Shown: in pieces, positions 37,211 through 52,703 of the stretch | Numbering within the stretch: the first letter of the stretch is position 1 | Layout: the number at the start of each line of letters is the position of its first letter | Source of the DNA: Nansenia antarctica | Taxonomy: Eukaryota > Chordata > Actinopteri > Argentiniformes > Microstomatidae | Assembly (NCBI GenBank): GCA_963989245.1 | Contig: OZ022345.1 | Coordinates: 39,204,834-39,268,833 of the forward strand | Length of the DNA: 64,000 nt | Direction of reading: 5' to 3' | Notes under the pieces: model-generated | Told to the model about the DNA's origin: nothing | The model's input: only the letters and a program-made list of their open reading frames with translations | Database searches by the model: none | Position numbers and translations under genes: made by a program

Positions 37211-38017
37211 ACTTCTACTACTTTACTACACAATAATGTTTTCTCTTGGTTTAAGCTTGTTCAATCCACACTTTGTATAGCCCAGATCACAGCAGTAAGA
37301 GAAGCGTGTATCCTTGATGATTGTTAGTACTGACGGTCAGTACAGCATGTGCTGTGGAAGCACTGATTCCTAACCCCCCCTCCCCCATTCCTGACGTGGT
37401 GAAATAAATGTTTTTCTTTGTAACCAATAAAGCGAGAGAAGGGGGATCTGAAGGAGTTTTGTTGAAATTAGCCAGGCCTTGAGAGTTGTCTCTCTTCACT
37501 CTCCATAAATGGTCATAAAAAGTTCATTATCTACTAGTATAGTGATATAGAAAGTCTACACCCCCTTTCAAAATGTTAGGTCTTTTGTTACCTCAGAGCC
37601 TGGAATCCCCCCCAAAATAAAATGTGACATGCACATCCTTTGTTGTATTTTTATTGTGTACTTGGTGTTGTATATAACGATGTTGAGAAGGATAGGCTGG
37701 TGCAATCATAAATATGTTGGCATATATGTTGAATAGTAATATAAATCCAATTATCGTAAGACAAAAGTGCACTTATAGCAGAAAATATGTGCAGACAGTA
37801 TATCTTTCTCAATAACCAAAACATATAAACAAGACATGTAATATAATATTCCCACCATATACAACATTTGAAAATTATTTAAATAATTTATCGTATTACT
37901 TGGTCTTGGATTAAATGGTTTATATGCTCTAACTCAGTCAATATAAAGGGGATTTTGAACATAGTTTTTTAGTACACCTTGCTACTGTTCTCACATCTTG
38001 GTGGCTCTTTTTCGGTG
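37211..38017 (-). other. Upstream flank of copy B and junction with copy C duplicon
   Basis: The upstream flank of B runs to about 37866. The 3' end of the next duplicon starts at about 37885 with TATCGTATTACTTGGTCTTG. It is a direct head-to-tail junction without the 30-bp minisatellite. Confidence 0.55.
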
Positions 38018-38330
38018 CACTTACATTTTTTACATTTAGCAGACGCCTTCACCCAAAGGGACTTAGAACAAGTACATTTGTCTAAGGTAAGTGAATCATC
38101 AATACGATCAATATGATCAGTCATCATAAGAAAATACATCTATGCTAGGACCTGGGGCCATTGGCAGTCACAATGCTACAAGAAGGTTACTTTTTACTTT
38201 GTATTATTTACAGTATATGAACTGTACAGGGGGGTAGTGGGGATGAAGAGATCTTTAAGAGGGGCAATAAAGGTGGAGCTTGAGTATTAGTATCAACAAG
38301 GAACATCATGATTCAGTTCTGGCTACAATC
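38018..38330 (-). mobile_element. LINE 3' tail fragment downstream of copy C
   Basis: The same shared fragment as after A and B, with TTTAGCAGACGCCTTCACCC. Confidence 0.55.
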
Positions 38331-38485
38331 AACATGATGGATAATAAAACAATAACACAAGTTATACTAGTCAACAAAAACATCATGATGTCACTAGTAT
38401 TCATCAGGTAGGTCCAGAATCATGTCTGATCCAAACTGGAGCTCCTGGGCAGGAGGGTAGAAGACGACTGTGACTGGTCAGGGTC

Positions 38486-38690
38486 TGTGGTGGGGGGGGG
38501 GGGGGGGGGGGGGGGCAGTGTTGGTGGTGGTGGGGGGGGGGGCAGTGTTGGTGGTGGGGGGGGCAGTGTTGGTCATGGGGGGGGACAGTGTTGGTGGTGG
38601 GGGATCAGTGTTGGTGGTGAGGGGGGGGGGGGGCAGTGTTGGTGGTGAGGGGGGGACAGTGTTGGTGGTGGTGGGGGGGCAGTGGAATGC
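38486..38690. repeat. Poly-G/GTT minisatellite over and beyond the copy C tail exon
   Basis: GGGGGGCAGTGTTGGTGGTG-type units with long G runs. On the gene strand they give the Pro/Thr/His tail and continue past the stop codon. Long homopolymers here may contain sequencing errors that would shift the stop. Confidence 0.8.
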
Positions 38691-41600
38691 CTTGTCGCCA
38701 TGGTCTGTCCCTGGGAGTTCGCCTCAGGCTTCAGGGTCCGTTTGTTGATGTGTTGAATGGTGAGACGACAGCGCAGCACCTGAAGGAACACCTGTTCAGG
38801 AGATAAGTCTGTTACTGGTACATATGCCATAGGTTCCCTGTTCATAACTGACCTTGAATTTGGTTGAACTCATTTAGTGCAGAGCGTGAATGAAGTTGAC
38901 CAAATTGTCAACATTCTAAAGTGCCAAAGGTGACTTCATTAACCAAAAACGCATACATAATGATGCTCATACGATGAGTCGGTGAGTAATCCCCACTGCT
39001 ATCTAGTTAACTATAAAACTACTTTACATTGTTAGCAGGTTTACAAAACAAGCTGTGTTAGTTGACTAGCGATGTGTCATTGATTTTCAACACCACGGAA
39101 ATGTATCCACATTTTTCTAAAGAAAATTCTGAACATTACATCGGATGCCGAAATGCGGACCAAAACAATAGAATGTGTCACATATGGTGGAGGAGGTGTT
39201 ATGTCTTGGGCATGTATGGCTTCCACTGGAACTGGCTCACTTGTCTGCATTGATGATGTAACTGCTGACTGCAGCAGTAGGATGAATTCTGAAGTGTACA
39301 GAAACATCTTGTCTGCTCCAGTACAAGCAAATGCCTCCAAACTCATTGGATGGTGCTTCATCATACAACAGGACAATTACCCAAAACACACTGCCATAGC
39401 AACAAGGGAGTTTTTCAGGCCCAAAAAGTGGACAGTTGTTGACTGGCAAAGTTCGTCTCCAGGTTTAAATCCTATTGAACATGGAATTAATTTGCTGAAG
39501 AAACTTAAGGCAAACAAGTGAAGATGGCTGCAGTACAGGCCTGACAGAGCATCACCATGGTTACAGTACAGGCCTGACAGAGCATCACCAGAGAAGACAC
39601 TCAGCATCTAATTTATAATAATAATTAATTTTGCCATTTAGCAGACGCTTTTAATCCAAAGCGACTTACAATTACTAATTACAGGGACATTCCCCCTGGA
39701 GTAACTGAGGGCTAAGTGCAGTACTCAAGGGCACACTAGTAGTGGTGTGGTTTCAGGCGGGATTTGAACTCACAACCTTCCGATTACAAGTCCAACTCAC
39801 TATCCACTAGACCACCACTACCCCAGCATCTGTTGGGGTCAATAGGTTGCAGACTCAGGCAGGTATGGCATGCAAAGGATTGTTGACCAATACTGAAAAT
39901 GAGGACTTAATTTGGACATTGGATACATGTTATGAATCTGTCCAATCACTTATGGTTACCGTGAAATAGGAGAACTATGCATACAAAAGTGTTGTAATTT
40001 CGGAATGGTGAAACCAATCTGTAAGCATATACCATCTAATAAAAGCTGAGGATGTGTACTTTAACCTCATAAGTAAGTGTTTGTATGTATATATCCATCT
40101 GTAAAATTAAAATGCTGGTCAAGTAAGCTGAAACAGAGTGCCGGGCCCCCTCAGCAAGTCTGGAGTGAGGCAACCATCCATCAGAGCCTTCATGGACCAC
40201 CACACAGTGACAACAACAGCCGTGCCACTGACAGGTTCTGCTTCAGTCTGGGAGAAGTCCAGATCCCGTCTGTCACGCAAAAACCAGTGAAGTGTCTCGG
40301 AAATGTCTTCAACTGTAGCCTGAAGGATACAGACTCCATCAAGACTACCAGTGCTGACCTGGAGGGCTGGCTGAGTGTCAGCGAGTGTCCGGTGTCGGGA
40401 TTGTCATGAGGTCGGGGAGGAAGTGGAAGTGCAGCTGAGGCAGTCAAGCAGGCAGAAGCTCGGCTGAAGCACAGGGCCCTTCTTGGGAATGTGGCAGAGG
40501 GAAGGGCCAGGCTTGGGAGTTCAACATCGACCGGGTATGACACTGCCAGCGGGAAGGAAAGGCGTAAGCTGGTGCAGGAAGAGGTGTGCTCTTCTGTGGA
40601 GGAAGACCGAGCAAGCAGGAGAGTGGCAATGCGACAGCAGGGTGCCTGGATGAAGTGGGAACAGGCAATGGAGTGGGCTGGACATCTGGAGGTGGAACCC
40701 CCAGAGGATCAAGTTCTTAATCCAGGGGGTCTACAATGTCCTCCCCAGCCCATCCAATCTGTTCACACAGGGCAGAGTAGAAACACCGGCATGCCCTCTG
40801 TGTTCCAAGACAGGGATCAGCAGTGGCAGATATGCCCACCCCCACGGCACAGCCAAGACAATCATGTTTGCCAAGGAGGGAGAGCGGCCGAAGAGGACAC
40901 CTAAGATGAGCTGCACTGTTGGACTGCTTTCCACAGCATGAGACTGAGGGTGATGTCAGTTGACCCGGAGAGGCAGCTGAATATTCCACCACACATCACT
41001 CAGTCCTCGTTGAGACCAGACAGCTCATCTTGGTCTCCGAGGCCACAAGACAGCTCATCTTGCTGGAGTTGACTGCACCTTGGGAGGAGAGGATGGAGGA
41101 GGCACAGGAGGAGGACCAGGTGCATGCCAGTGGAGGTGGGCAGTAGGAGGTTCGCAGGTCATTCCCTCAGCAAGGCCTACGCAACCTTGGGCATCACAGG
41201 AGCAAGCAGGAGAAGAGCCATCAACACCAACGTGGAGGCGGCAGAGAGAGCGTCTAGATGGCCTCTGGCTGTTAAGGGGTGACCAGTGGGGTCAGTAGTA
41301 GCCAAGTAGTAGCCACTTGGACACAGGCCGAGGTCTGATCAGCCTCGGTTGGGTCACCTTGATGAGGGTGTCTGTTGTGAGACCTGAAACACCCTGTGAC
41401 TCCAGGATACAACAATGATAATGTGTCCTTATAATATAATAATTATATTAATATATGAAAACCTTTGATTTTGGAGTGAAGAGCAAAACAAATAAAAAAC
41501 GCTTCACTGTCCCGTTTCTTATGCAGGTCACTGTACAGTATGTACCTATCCCAGATTGACTCTTTCAACGTCATAGTTACTGATCAATTTATTTTTTGTT

Positions 41601-43550
41601 ATGATTCGTTCATTTGTTTGCTCTGTAGCAACAATTTCAGTAAAATTTAAAATTAATTACAAATTACATTTATTATTATCATTATTGTCATTCGGGTCAC
41701 CTGTCTGAACTGTGGGGAGGAGATGTTGTAGAGGAAGGGGTTGATGACAGAGCTGAGGTAGAAGAAGATGGTCGCCACATTGTTCAGAACCATCATGGAG
41801 TGGATGTTGGCAATTATCCATTTGGGAGACGCCATCACCAACAGCCGGGTCACTTGGATGGGCATCCAGCACACAGCCAGAGCTCCTACGATCAGTCCTG
41901 TGAGGAAGGGGGGGAGGGTCATGGGACAGGGAAGATGTGGCAGAGTAAGAGAGAGAGTGAGGAGAGAATGAGGCAAAGGAACAGAGAAATGAATGAATGA
42001 ATGGACTTTATTGTCATTAATACAGTACAGGTACCATACAACGAAATTTAGGAGGGGGGGCTCCCCTGGTGCTTGGAAAAAAGACTAAAAACAAGAGAGC
42101 CAAGGGTAAAATAAAAGAGGGAAAAAGAGCTGGTTTAGCCTAAATAAAGGCTATGTACACTATCTACTATACTATAGTACTATACTATACAATAAAACAC
42201 TGTGCTGTACTCTATGCTATGCTATACATATCCTAACTTTTCCTATATCTGAACCTTATGTACACAAGGGTTGTCATATTGCACATAGTATTTGTTGCAC
42301 ATTCATTAAAGTGTCGCAGTTAGCAGGTTTAGAATGTTCACAGTTGTATTTCAATATTGCACTTATGTTTACAATCTAGTAGCTGCCATCAAATTGTCTA
42401 GATTGTCCAGGGCCTAGAACCTAGGTATTTGCTGTGTTCAGGGCCTGAATGTCCCTAGGGTAGAAGCTGAGCTTCAGTCTGTTTGTACGTGCGAACATGG
42501 TCCTGAACCGCCTGCCTGAGCGCAGCCGAACAAAGTGTTCGTTCCCAGGGTGGGATGGGTCCCTGGAGATCTTGGAGGCCTTCCTGAGGCAGCGTGGAAA
42601 GAGGGAGAGAAAGAGGCAGAGGATGAGAGAGAGGAAGAGAAAGAGGGGGGCGAGAAAGAGGGGGGAGAGAAAGAGGCAGAGGCTAATCATGTTTTATTTA
42701 TTCATGTTGTTTCTGGAGGAGATGGAGGGGATTCCAAAAATAACCTACCCAGAAACAGGATGGTCTGCTTGCGGGCGGTCTTGACCCTTAAACTCTCGTG
42801 CTTGGGCGTGCCCACTGCTCCATTGGCCCCTCCCCCCATGGGGCCCATGGGTTTCTGTAGGACCAGGATCATCCGCCGACACATGAGCCCCACCGACACC
42901 AGCACAACCATGTATACGATAAACGACCCCAAGACACTACCCTGGTATGTCCTCCAGCGACCCTGCAGAATGGTGCAGTACCTCAGTTCAACAGGCCCCT
43001 CCTCCAGCTTAAAGATAAAGTCCATCGTCCCCATGGTGAACATAAATGGCAGCGCCACCAGCACAGACGTCACCCAGGCGAAGGCGATGAGGCAAGACGT
43101 GAAGCGTACCGTCAGTGCCTTGAACCTGAACGGGTGGCATATCGCCATGTAGCGCTCGAAGCTCAGGGTCGCCACATTCAGGATGGTGGCGTAGCTGCAC
43201 ATTTGGTGCAAGAACACGTAGAGATGACAGTAAACTTGGCTTTGTATGGTGCTGAACGGGAAGGTCGTGGTGAAGTAGAGATCTGCGGATATCCCGATGA
43301 TCAGTATCAGGAGGTCGGAACACGCCAGTGACACCATGTGATCTGTCACGCTCCTCTGAAGATAGCCGTTATGCAACAGCACCCGGGTCACACGCACTGT
43401 GACCACATTTCCCACAACTCCTGTCACCAGGATGAGACTGTAGAGGACCATAAAGAAGACTTTGAGAGAGTAGCTTCTCACCTGCTCCAACACCTGGTTG
43501 TCTTCCCACTGCTGCTTCTGGTTTATCTCAATATCAACGTCCCTGTCCAT
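38573..43550 (-). CDS. gpr39-like: GPR39-like G protein-coupled receptor, copy C
   Basis: A rhodopsin-like receptor of the GPR39 type. The - strand exons are 43550-42749, 41897-41701 and 38791-38573, joined in frame for a predicted 405 aa. The N-terminus reads MDRDVDIEINQKQQW. TM6-TM7 has CWMPIQVTRLLVM then a diverged loop 3, PKWIIANIHSMMVLNNVAT. The tail is Pro/His-rich and stops earlier than in A because the repeat ends in another frame. Intron 1 carries a 3' fragment of the CR1/Rex1-like LINE. Intron 2 carries Tc1, SINE and RLE-LINE insertions. Borders use standard GT/AG sites. Confidence 0.86.
39610..39823 (-). mobile_element. tRNA-type SINE in the Tc1 element
   Basis: On the - strand: GGGTAGTGGTGGTCTAGTGG, box B GAGTTCAAATCCCGCC, and the 3' end with GTCTGCTAAATGGCAAAATT. 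The target duplication CAGCATCT lies at 39602-39609 and 39824-39831. Confidence 0.85.
40084..41465 (+). mobile_element. 3' fragment of a restriction-like-endonuclease LINE (Rex6/R2-like)
   Basis: Degenerate coding sequence resembles the C-terminal part of RLE-type LINEs. There is a WMKWEQAMEWAGHLEVEPPE-like stretch, then a CPLC-type zinc-knuckle remnant near 40790. Next comes LILLELTAPWEERMEEAQEE (about 41050-41110), which resembles the endonuclease core. About 41170-41280 matches the typical end with an ATLGITG-like stretch and AAERASRW, in shifted frames. It splits the Tc1 element. The exact clade is uncertain. Confidence 0.6.
41990..42597 (-). mobile_element. 3' end of the CR1/Rex1-like LINE in copy C intron 1
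   Basis: On the - strand it encodes CLRKASKISRDPSHPGNEHF to the stop, then a 3' tail ending CAATAAAGTCCATTCATTCA. Heavily 5'-truncated. It is inserted in the purine-rich (gene-strand pyrimidine) repeat of intron 1. Same family as 33253-35566. Confidence 0.8.
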
Positions 43551-43713
43551 CGTGGGAAGAAGAGTTCAGATCTCCAGATTGATTTCTCCCCCTACCTTAA
43601 CGATTCCACAGGGCAGAGCCTCAGTAATAGTAATGAAGCTAACAGAGTCAAGCTAACAGAGTCTCAGTAACTAATCAAGCTAACAGTAAATCCACAATCA
43701 GCCTGAGGTGTTT

Positions 43714-43820
43714 CTGAGAGAAAATATATGTATTATAAACTTCTCTTCCGTCCAAAAAACGTGATTCATCTTCAAAGTGGGTTATTCCAGTTCTTTGATT
43801 ATAACACACCTCTCACAACT
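43714..43820 (-). promoter_or_regulatory. Candidate proximal promoter of copy C
   Basis: The conserved block with TTATAATCAAAGAACTGGAA and a TTTATAATACATATAT box, somewhat diverged from the other copies. It includes TATCTAGAGTGTTT, which best matches the orphan fragment at 18097-18231. Confidence 0.35.
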
Positions 43821-44505
43821 AAACACTCTAGATACTTCTTCTACTGCTTCTTCAATCCACACTTTGTATAGCCCAAATCACAGCAGTAAGAGAAGCGTGT
43901 ATCCTCTATGACTGTCAGTACTGCATGTGCTGGGAAGCACTGATTCTTAAACCCCCCTCCCCTGTTACTGAAGGGTTTTGTTGAAATTAGCCAGGCCTCC
44001 TGAGAGTTGTCTCTCTTCACTCTCCATAAATGGTCATATAAATGCCACCATCTACAGTATATATAGAAAGTCTACATCCCCTTTCAAAATGTTAGCCTCT
44101 TGTTACCTTGGAGCCTGGAATTGAAAATGCATTCAATTAGTATTTTGTCCCATGTGATCTACACAGACCGCTGGACACATTCGTGTGAAAAGTGAAATAA
44201 TAATATATATATATATATACAATTAGTTTTTTAAAATGTAAAAAGGTCTTCAACCCCCTAGCTGTGGCTCTCCTAAACCAGCTCAAATAGAAACATGTCT
44301 TCACCAAGTTTCTCAATATGTTCAATTCTTGATAAATTATTGACATTTTGGGGAATTTTTCTTTCACCTTGAAAGTGTCCAGTACACTGCATAGAATATA
44401 CATCCTAATTTAATGAATTTCAATTGCTGGCTCTGGCGCAACAACTGGTTGTTTTTGAAAAAACATTTTGGAAAGGGGTGCAGTCTTCTTGTAGTTAACA
44501 GTTCT
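43821..44505. other. Head-to-head centre of the array
   Basis: The upstream flank of C (to about 44120, internally deleted relative to A, D and E) is followed by about 380 bp without array homology or a recognised gene. Confidence 0.5.
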
Positions 44506-45197
44506 TTCCATGTCTGTAACAGAGGGAGTTGGTTTTAACCTGTCTGTAACAGGGGGAGTTGGTTTTAACCTGTCTGTAACAGGGGGAGTTGGTTTTAACC
44601 TGTCTGTAACAGGGGGAGTTGGTTTTAACCTGTCTGTAACAGGGGGAGTTGGTTATAACCTGTCTGTAACAGAGGGAGTTGGTTATAACCTGTCTGTAAC
44701 AGGGGGAGTTGGTTATAACCTGTCTGTAACAGGGGGAGTTGGTTTTAACCTGTCTGTAACAGAGGGAGTTGGTTTTAACCTGTCTGTAACAGAGGGAGTT
44801 GGTTTTAACCTGTCTGTAACAGAGGGAGTTGGTTATAACCTGTCTGTAACAGGGGGAGTTGGTTATAACCTGTCTGTAACAGAGGGAGTTGGTTATAACC
44901 TGTCTGTAACAGAGGGAGTTGGTTATAACCTGTCTGTAACAGGGGGAGTTGGTTATAACCTGTCTGTAACAGGGGGAGTTGGTTTTAACCTGTCTGTAAC
45001 AGAGGGAGTTGGTTTTAACCTGTCTGTAACAGAGGGAGTTGGTTATAACCTGTCTGTAACAGAGGGAGTTGGTTTTAACCTGTCTGTAACAGGGGGAGTT
45101 GGTTTTAACCTGTCTGTAACAGGGGGAGTTGGTTTTAACCTGTCTGTAACAGGGGGAGTTGGTTTTAACCTGTCTGTAACAGAGGGAGTTGGTTTTT
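44506..45197. repeat. 30-bp minisatellite, long array between copies C and D
   Basis: About 23 units of TGTCTGTAACAGGGGGAGTT plus GGTTWTAACC. Two variable sites (AGAGGG/AGGGGG and TTTTAA/TTATAA) define unit types. It abuts the upstream duplicon edge of copy D at about 45199. The 30-bp period leaves a 229-codon frame open, which is an artefact. Same unit as 18494-18766, inverted. Confidence 0.92.
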
Positions 45198-45198
45198 A

Positions 45199-45798
45199 GA
45201 TGTTGTATATGGTGGCAATATTACATTACTTGTCTTGTTTATATGTTTTGGTTGTTGAGAAGGATATACTGTCTGCACATATTCTCTGCAATAAGTGCAC
45301 TTTTGTCTTACGATAATTGGCTTTATATTACTATTCAACATATACTGTATGACAACATGTATGATTGCACCAGCCTATCCTTCTCAACATCGTTATATAC
45401 AACACCAATAAGTACACACTAAAAACACAACAAAGGATGAGTATGTCACATGGGACAAAATCCTGTTTTGATGTGTTTTGGATGATGACCTTTTTATGAC
45501 CATTTATGGAGAGTGAAGAGAGACAACTCTCAAGGAGGCCTGGATCATTTCAACACAACTCCTTCAGATCCACCTCGCTTACTGGTTACAAAGAAAAACA
45601 TTTATTTCACCACTTCAGTAACGGGGAGGGGTGTTTAAGAATCAGTGCTTCCACAGCACATGCTGTACTGACCGTCAGTACTAACACTCATCAAGGATAC
45701 ATGTTTCTCTTACTGGTGTGATTTGGGTGGATTGAAGAAGCTTAAACCAAGAGAAAACGTTATTGTGTAGTAAAGTAGTAGAAGAAGTCCAGTTTGGT
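45199..45798 (+). other. Upstream flank of copy D
   Basis: Shared with E and, inverted, with A-C. Contains the 71-codon reading frame 45506-45721 (MESEERQLSRR...). Confidence 0.5.
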
Positions 45799-45906
45799 TG
45801 TGAGAGGTGTGTTATAATCAAAGAACTGGAATAACCCACTGTGAAGATAAATCAAGTTTTTTGGACGAAGGAGGAGTTTATAATACATATATTTTCTCTC
45901 AGAAAC
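45799..45906 (+). promoter_or_regulatory. Candidate proximal promoter of copy D
   Basis: Conserved block with TTATAATCAAAGAACTGGAA and GGAGTTTATAATACATATAT, ending only about 65 bp before the start codon. The roughly 120-bp leader segment rich in GTTAGCTT repeats, present in A, B, C and E, is missing here. Confidence 0.4.
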
Positions 45907-45969
45907 ACCTCGGACTGATCGTGAATTTTTCCTGAAATCAATCTGGAGATCTAAACTCTTCTTCCCACG

Positions 45970-49368
<3,399 letters not shown>

Positions 49369-49430
49369 GCACTACCCCCCCACCATCAACACTACCCCCC
49401 CACCACCACCAACAGTCGTCTTCTACTCCC

Positions 49431-49910
49431 CTGCCCATGAGCTCCAGTTTGGATCAGACTTGATTCTGGACCTACCTGATGAATACTCAGTGACATTATG
49501 ATGTTTTTGTTGACTAGCATGACTTCATAACTTCATCATGTTGATTATAGCCAGAACTGAATCATGATGTTTGTAATAATGTGTGTTGATGGTAGCCGAG
49601 ATAGGTACTCAATCAAAGGTAATTAAAGGTCTTGCTCAGATGGACAATTGAAGAAAGATTTATTCCATTCCAGCGCTGGGTGCGTATCTCAAAGGATACG
49701 AGGATACAAACGACACTTCTCTCTGAACAGTTATCTCTTATAGACAGGATATTGATGACTATGCTGACACCTGTCTATTACAAATCATAACAACATTGAC
49801 AAGGCTCCATATTATCTGTCCACCAACTGGAGGATGCACCAATCATGTACATTCTAACTTTGCCCATGTCCCTTAAGCAACCCAGTCATAGGACCTGTCT
49901 CTGAGGCTAA
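49431..49910. other. Downstream of copy D: no gene seen
   Basis: Duplicon flank to about 49570, then sequence absent from the other copies, for example TGTTGATGGTAGCCGAGATA onward. It looks like an inserted repeat of unknown type. Confidence 0.4.
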
Positions 49911-50514
49911 AGCCTGGTACACACATAAAGATAATCTGGCCGATTTTGGCCCGATTTCCCCCCTTCCGACCAAGGAGAGCAAACGCCGATTATCGGATGG
50001 CTCTAAAGATTATCCTATAAGATTATCCTGTGGTGTGAGGTGTGTTAAGAGTCCATTTCTCCCGACAATCTCCTCGGAAAATGGTCGGGGCCGACGATCG
50101 TAAATATTAAACGTGTTCAATATTTACGATCAAAAGTATTTTTGTCTGTGGTCAAACCTAACAACTCCCGAGTCCGATTGTGACGTGGAATGGAATGTAG
50201 CCAATCAAGAAGCGAGCTGACTGACGCGTCTTATTCTTTTCGTTCTTCTGTACTTTATTTCCCCTGTAGCACACGGCTGCCTCTACAGGTCCGTCAGGGT
50301 ACTACTACCCTGATCACGCGAGATTTCTGGCTTGGGGGACGAGACTCCAGACTGTCAGAGGACAGATCTTTATGCATGTGGTCGTATATAGGAGCACACC
50401 ACACACAATACAATCAAAACTGTTCAATTCATGATATTTTATCTTCATGTGTGGGGTGTCTCTCAGATAACAAATCTGTTAAGATTTAGAAAATCTTTAT
50501 GTGTGTACCAGGCT
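49911..50514. mobile_element. PIF/Harbinger-like MITE
   Basis: Inverted ends AGCCTGGTACACACATAAAG and CTTTATGTGTGTACCAGGCT. TAA lies on both sides (49908-49910 and 50515-50517), matching the 3-bp TWA target duplication of PIF elements. No transposase. Present only after copy D. Confidence 0.72.
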
Positions 50515-50814
50515 TAAGTTTAACTGGCTTCAAGCAAACTCAGGTTTCTGTCATTATAGATACATATTTACTGAGGATGGCCCACTGGCTTTAGAGGTGC
50601 TGGTCAGTTTGTGCTGGACATTGAACCCCACCTTTACATAGTTGGCTGCATCCTAGCTCAGGTTTCTAGTCAGCTTGCAAGAGACACAAACTCAAAGATA
50701 TTCAATGGCACAGAATATTTTTGTACCGCAACCTTGATTGAACTTTAGTTCAATAAGAGCCGCTTTACAATGAAAGATGTTATACTCAGAAATGTATCCC
50801 AACAATGTTCCTTG
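50515..50814. other. No gene seen
   Basis: Low-copy-looking sequence between the MITE and the shared LINE tail. Nothing recognised. Confidence 0.4.
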
Positions 50815-51090
50815 TTGGTACTAATACTCAAGCTCCACCTTGACTGACCCTCCTAAAGATCTCTTCATCCCCACTACCCCCCAGTACACTTTCTCTACTG
50901 TAAATAATAAAAACTAATCCTTCCTTCTTGTAGCATTGTGACTGCCAATGGCCCCAGGTCCTAGCATAGATTTGTTTTTTTATGATGACAGATGTATTGA
51001 TGATTCACTTACCTTAGACAGATGTACTTGTTGTAAGTTCCTTTGGATAAAGGCGTCTGCTAAATGTCAAAAATGAAAATGTAAATGTAG
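50815..51090 (+). mobile_element. LINE 3' tail fragment downstream of copy D
   Basis: The reverse complement of the fragments after A-C, in the same place relative to exon 3, with CTCAAGCTCCACCTTGACTG and TAAAGGCGTCTGCTAAATGT. Confidence 0.6.
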
Positions 51091-52095
51091 GTGGACCGAA
51101 GGAGAGCCACCAAGCTGTGAGAACAGAGAGAGAGAGAGAGAGCAAGAACCAGGTGAGAAAGTGGACAGGTAGTCAAGACCACATAACGATGGTTCTTGAG
51201 CCTAATGGCCCATAGGGCAGGAGCCTCCTGTTTCCGTAGCGTGAGGCGGCTTGATGTACAAGTACACCCCCTAGACATGACGCTGGTATGTCGCAGGGTC
51301 TTACCCCCAATCCAACCCTTAATGCTGAGTTATCATCACCGAGGGGGGGGGGGGGGGGGGGGGTCCATGCCACAGTCCATGCCACCCCCCCAAGGCAGCA
51401 AACCTAGGGGAACCACTGAGAGCAGATAGATGAACTGTTCAGTGTCAGTCCTGTAGAGATGGAGATGGAAGTTCTAAATCTCCAGAATAATGTCCAGCTA
51501 CAATCTCAACAACATTCACAACATTTCTCGAGCCTGGTAGATCCAGAAAACTATAAGAATATTCACCAAGCAGCCCTGAAAACTGACAGATGAGCATTTA
51601 AATGACTATATAAGAGTGAATTGAAGTGGATACACTGCAGCATACACAACTGTTGTAGACTCCATACAGTGACCGTCATCTCCCTAAGTGTAGGAATGAG
51701 TGAATGCACTTATTTTACACATGCACAATATTTTTGAAATATTGAAAGAGAGAAAAAAACTAAAGAAGAAAAAAATACTGAAAAGACAAGAAAAGGTGAA
51801 TGCACTTATTACACACTTGTGGACAATAACATTATAAGATATGTGAATGGAGATATATTCTGCTACTACTATAGTGAGCTTACACATTGACATTTGAAAC
51901 AGAGCATGCTAGTGAATAATTTCAGAGTGTTTTGATACGTTATGTGAATGAATGTAAGTAATAAGATATGAGTAGCTCTCGGGCCACTTAGATTTTTTCA
52001 AAGTAGCTCTCAGATGAAAAAAGGTTGGAGACCCCTGAGTTAGTGCATATAACCTATTTAATCCAAGACCAAGTAATACAATGAATTATATACTT
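51091..52095. other. D/E duplicon junction region with inserted repeats
   Basis: After the duplicon piece at 51091-51130 comes unclassified sequence with a poly-G run (51344-51363). CTCTCAGATGAAAAAAGGTT then GGAGACCCCTG at about 52010-52037 resembles a hAT terminus. Duplicon 3' sequence resumes (TTTAATCCAAGACCAAGTAA) and the E upstream flank starts at about 52096. Confidence 0.45.
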
Positions 52096-52703
52096 TTTAA
52101 AATCTTGTATATGGTAGCAATATTATATTACATGTCTTGTTTATATGTTTTGGTTATTGAGAAAGATATACTGTCTGCAGATATTTTCTGCTATAAGTGC
52201 ACTTTTGTCTTGCCATAATTGGCTTTATATTACTATTTAACATTATGCCAACATATATGATTGCACCAGCCTATCCTTCTCAACATCATTAAATACAACA
52301 CCAATAAGTACACAATAAAAACACAACAAAGGATGTGTATGTCACATGGGACAGAATCCTGTTTTAATGTGTTTTGGATGATGACCTTTTTATGACCATT
52401 TATGGAGAGTGAAGAGAGACAACTCTCAAGGAGGCCTGGATCATATCAACACAACTCCTTCAGATCCACCTCGCTTACTGGTTACAAAGGAAAACATTTA
52501 TTTCACCACTTCAGTAACGGGGAGGGGTGTTTAAGAATCAGTGCTTCCACAGCACATACTGTACTGACCGTCAGTACTAACACTCATCAAGGATACACGC
52601 TTCTCTTACTGGTGTGATTTGGGCTATACAAAGTGTGGATTGAAGAAGCTTAAACCAAGAGAAAACGTTCTTGTGTAGCAAAGTAGTAGAAGAAGCAGTT
52701 TGG
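52096..52703 (+). other. Upstream flank of copy E
   Basis: Matches the D flank. Contains the 71-codon reading frame 52402-52617. Confidence 0.5.

Larger units (their letters stand above)
39053..41545 (+). mobile_element. Tc1-like transposon in copy C intron 2, interrupted by a SINE and an RLE LINE
   Basis: The longest transposase remnant in the array (39153-39521) includes YGGGGVMSWACMASTGTGSL, FIIQQDNYPKHTAIATREFF and SSSPGLNPIEHG. The far end TGTCCCGTTTCTTATGCAGG is at about 41510-41545. A SINE (39610-39823) and a LINE fragment (40084-41465) interrupt it. Confidence 0.8.

Noticed and set aside
42535..43331. + strand frames opposite receptor exon 1, also near 21900, 36500, 46300 and 53300
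   Set aside because: Antisense or alternate-frame shadows of the receptor coding sequence, repeated in each copy because the exons are duplicates.
44510..45199. 229-codon open frame with a 10-residue repeat (GVGFNLSVTG type)
   Set aside because: The 30-bp minisatellite period keeps the frame open automatically. There is no homology, splice context or conservation between the two arrays beyond the DNA repeat.
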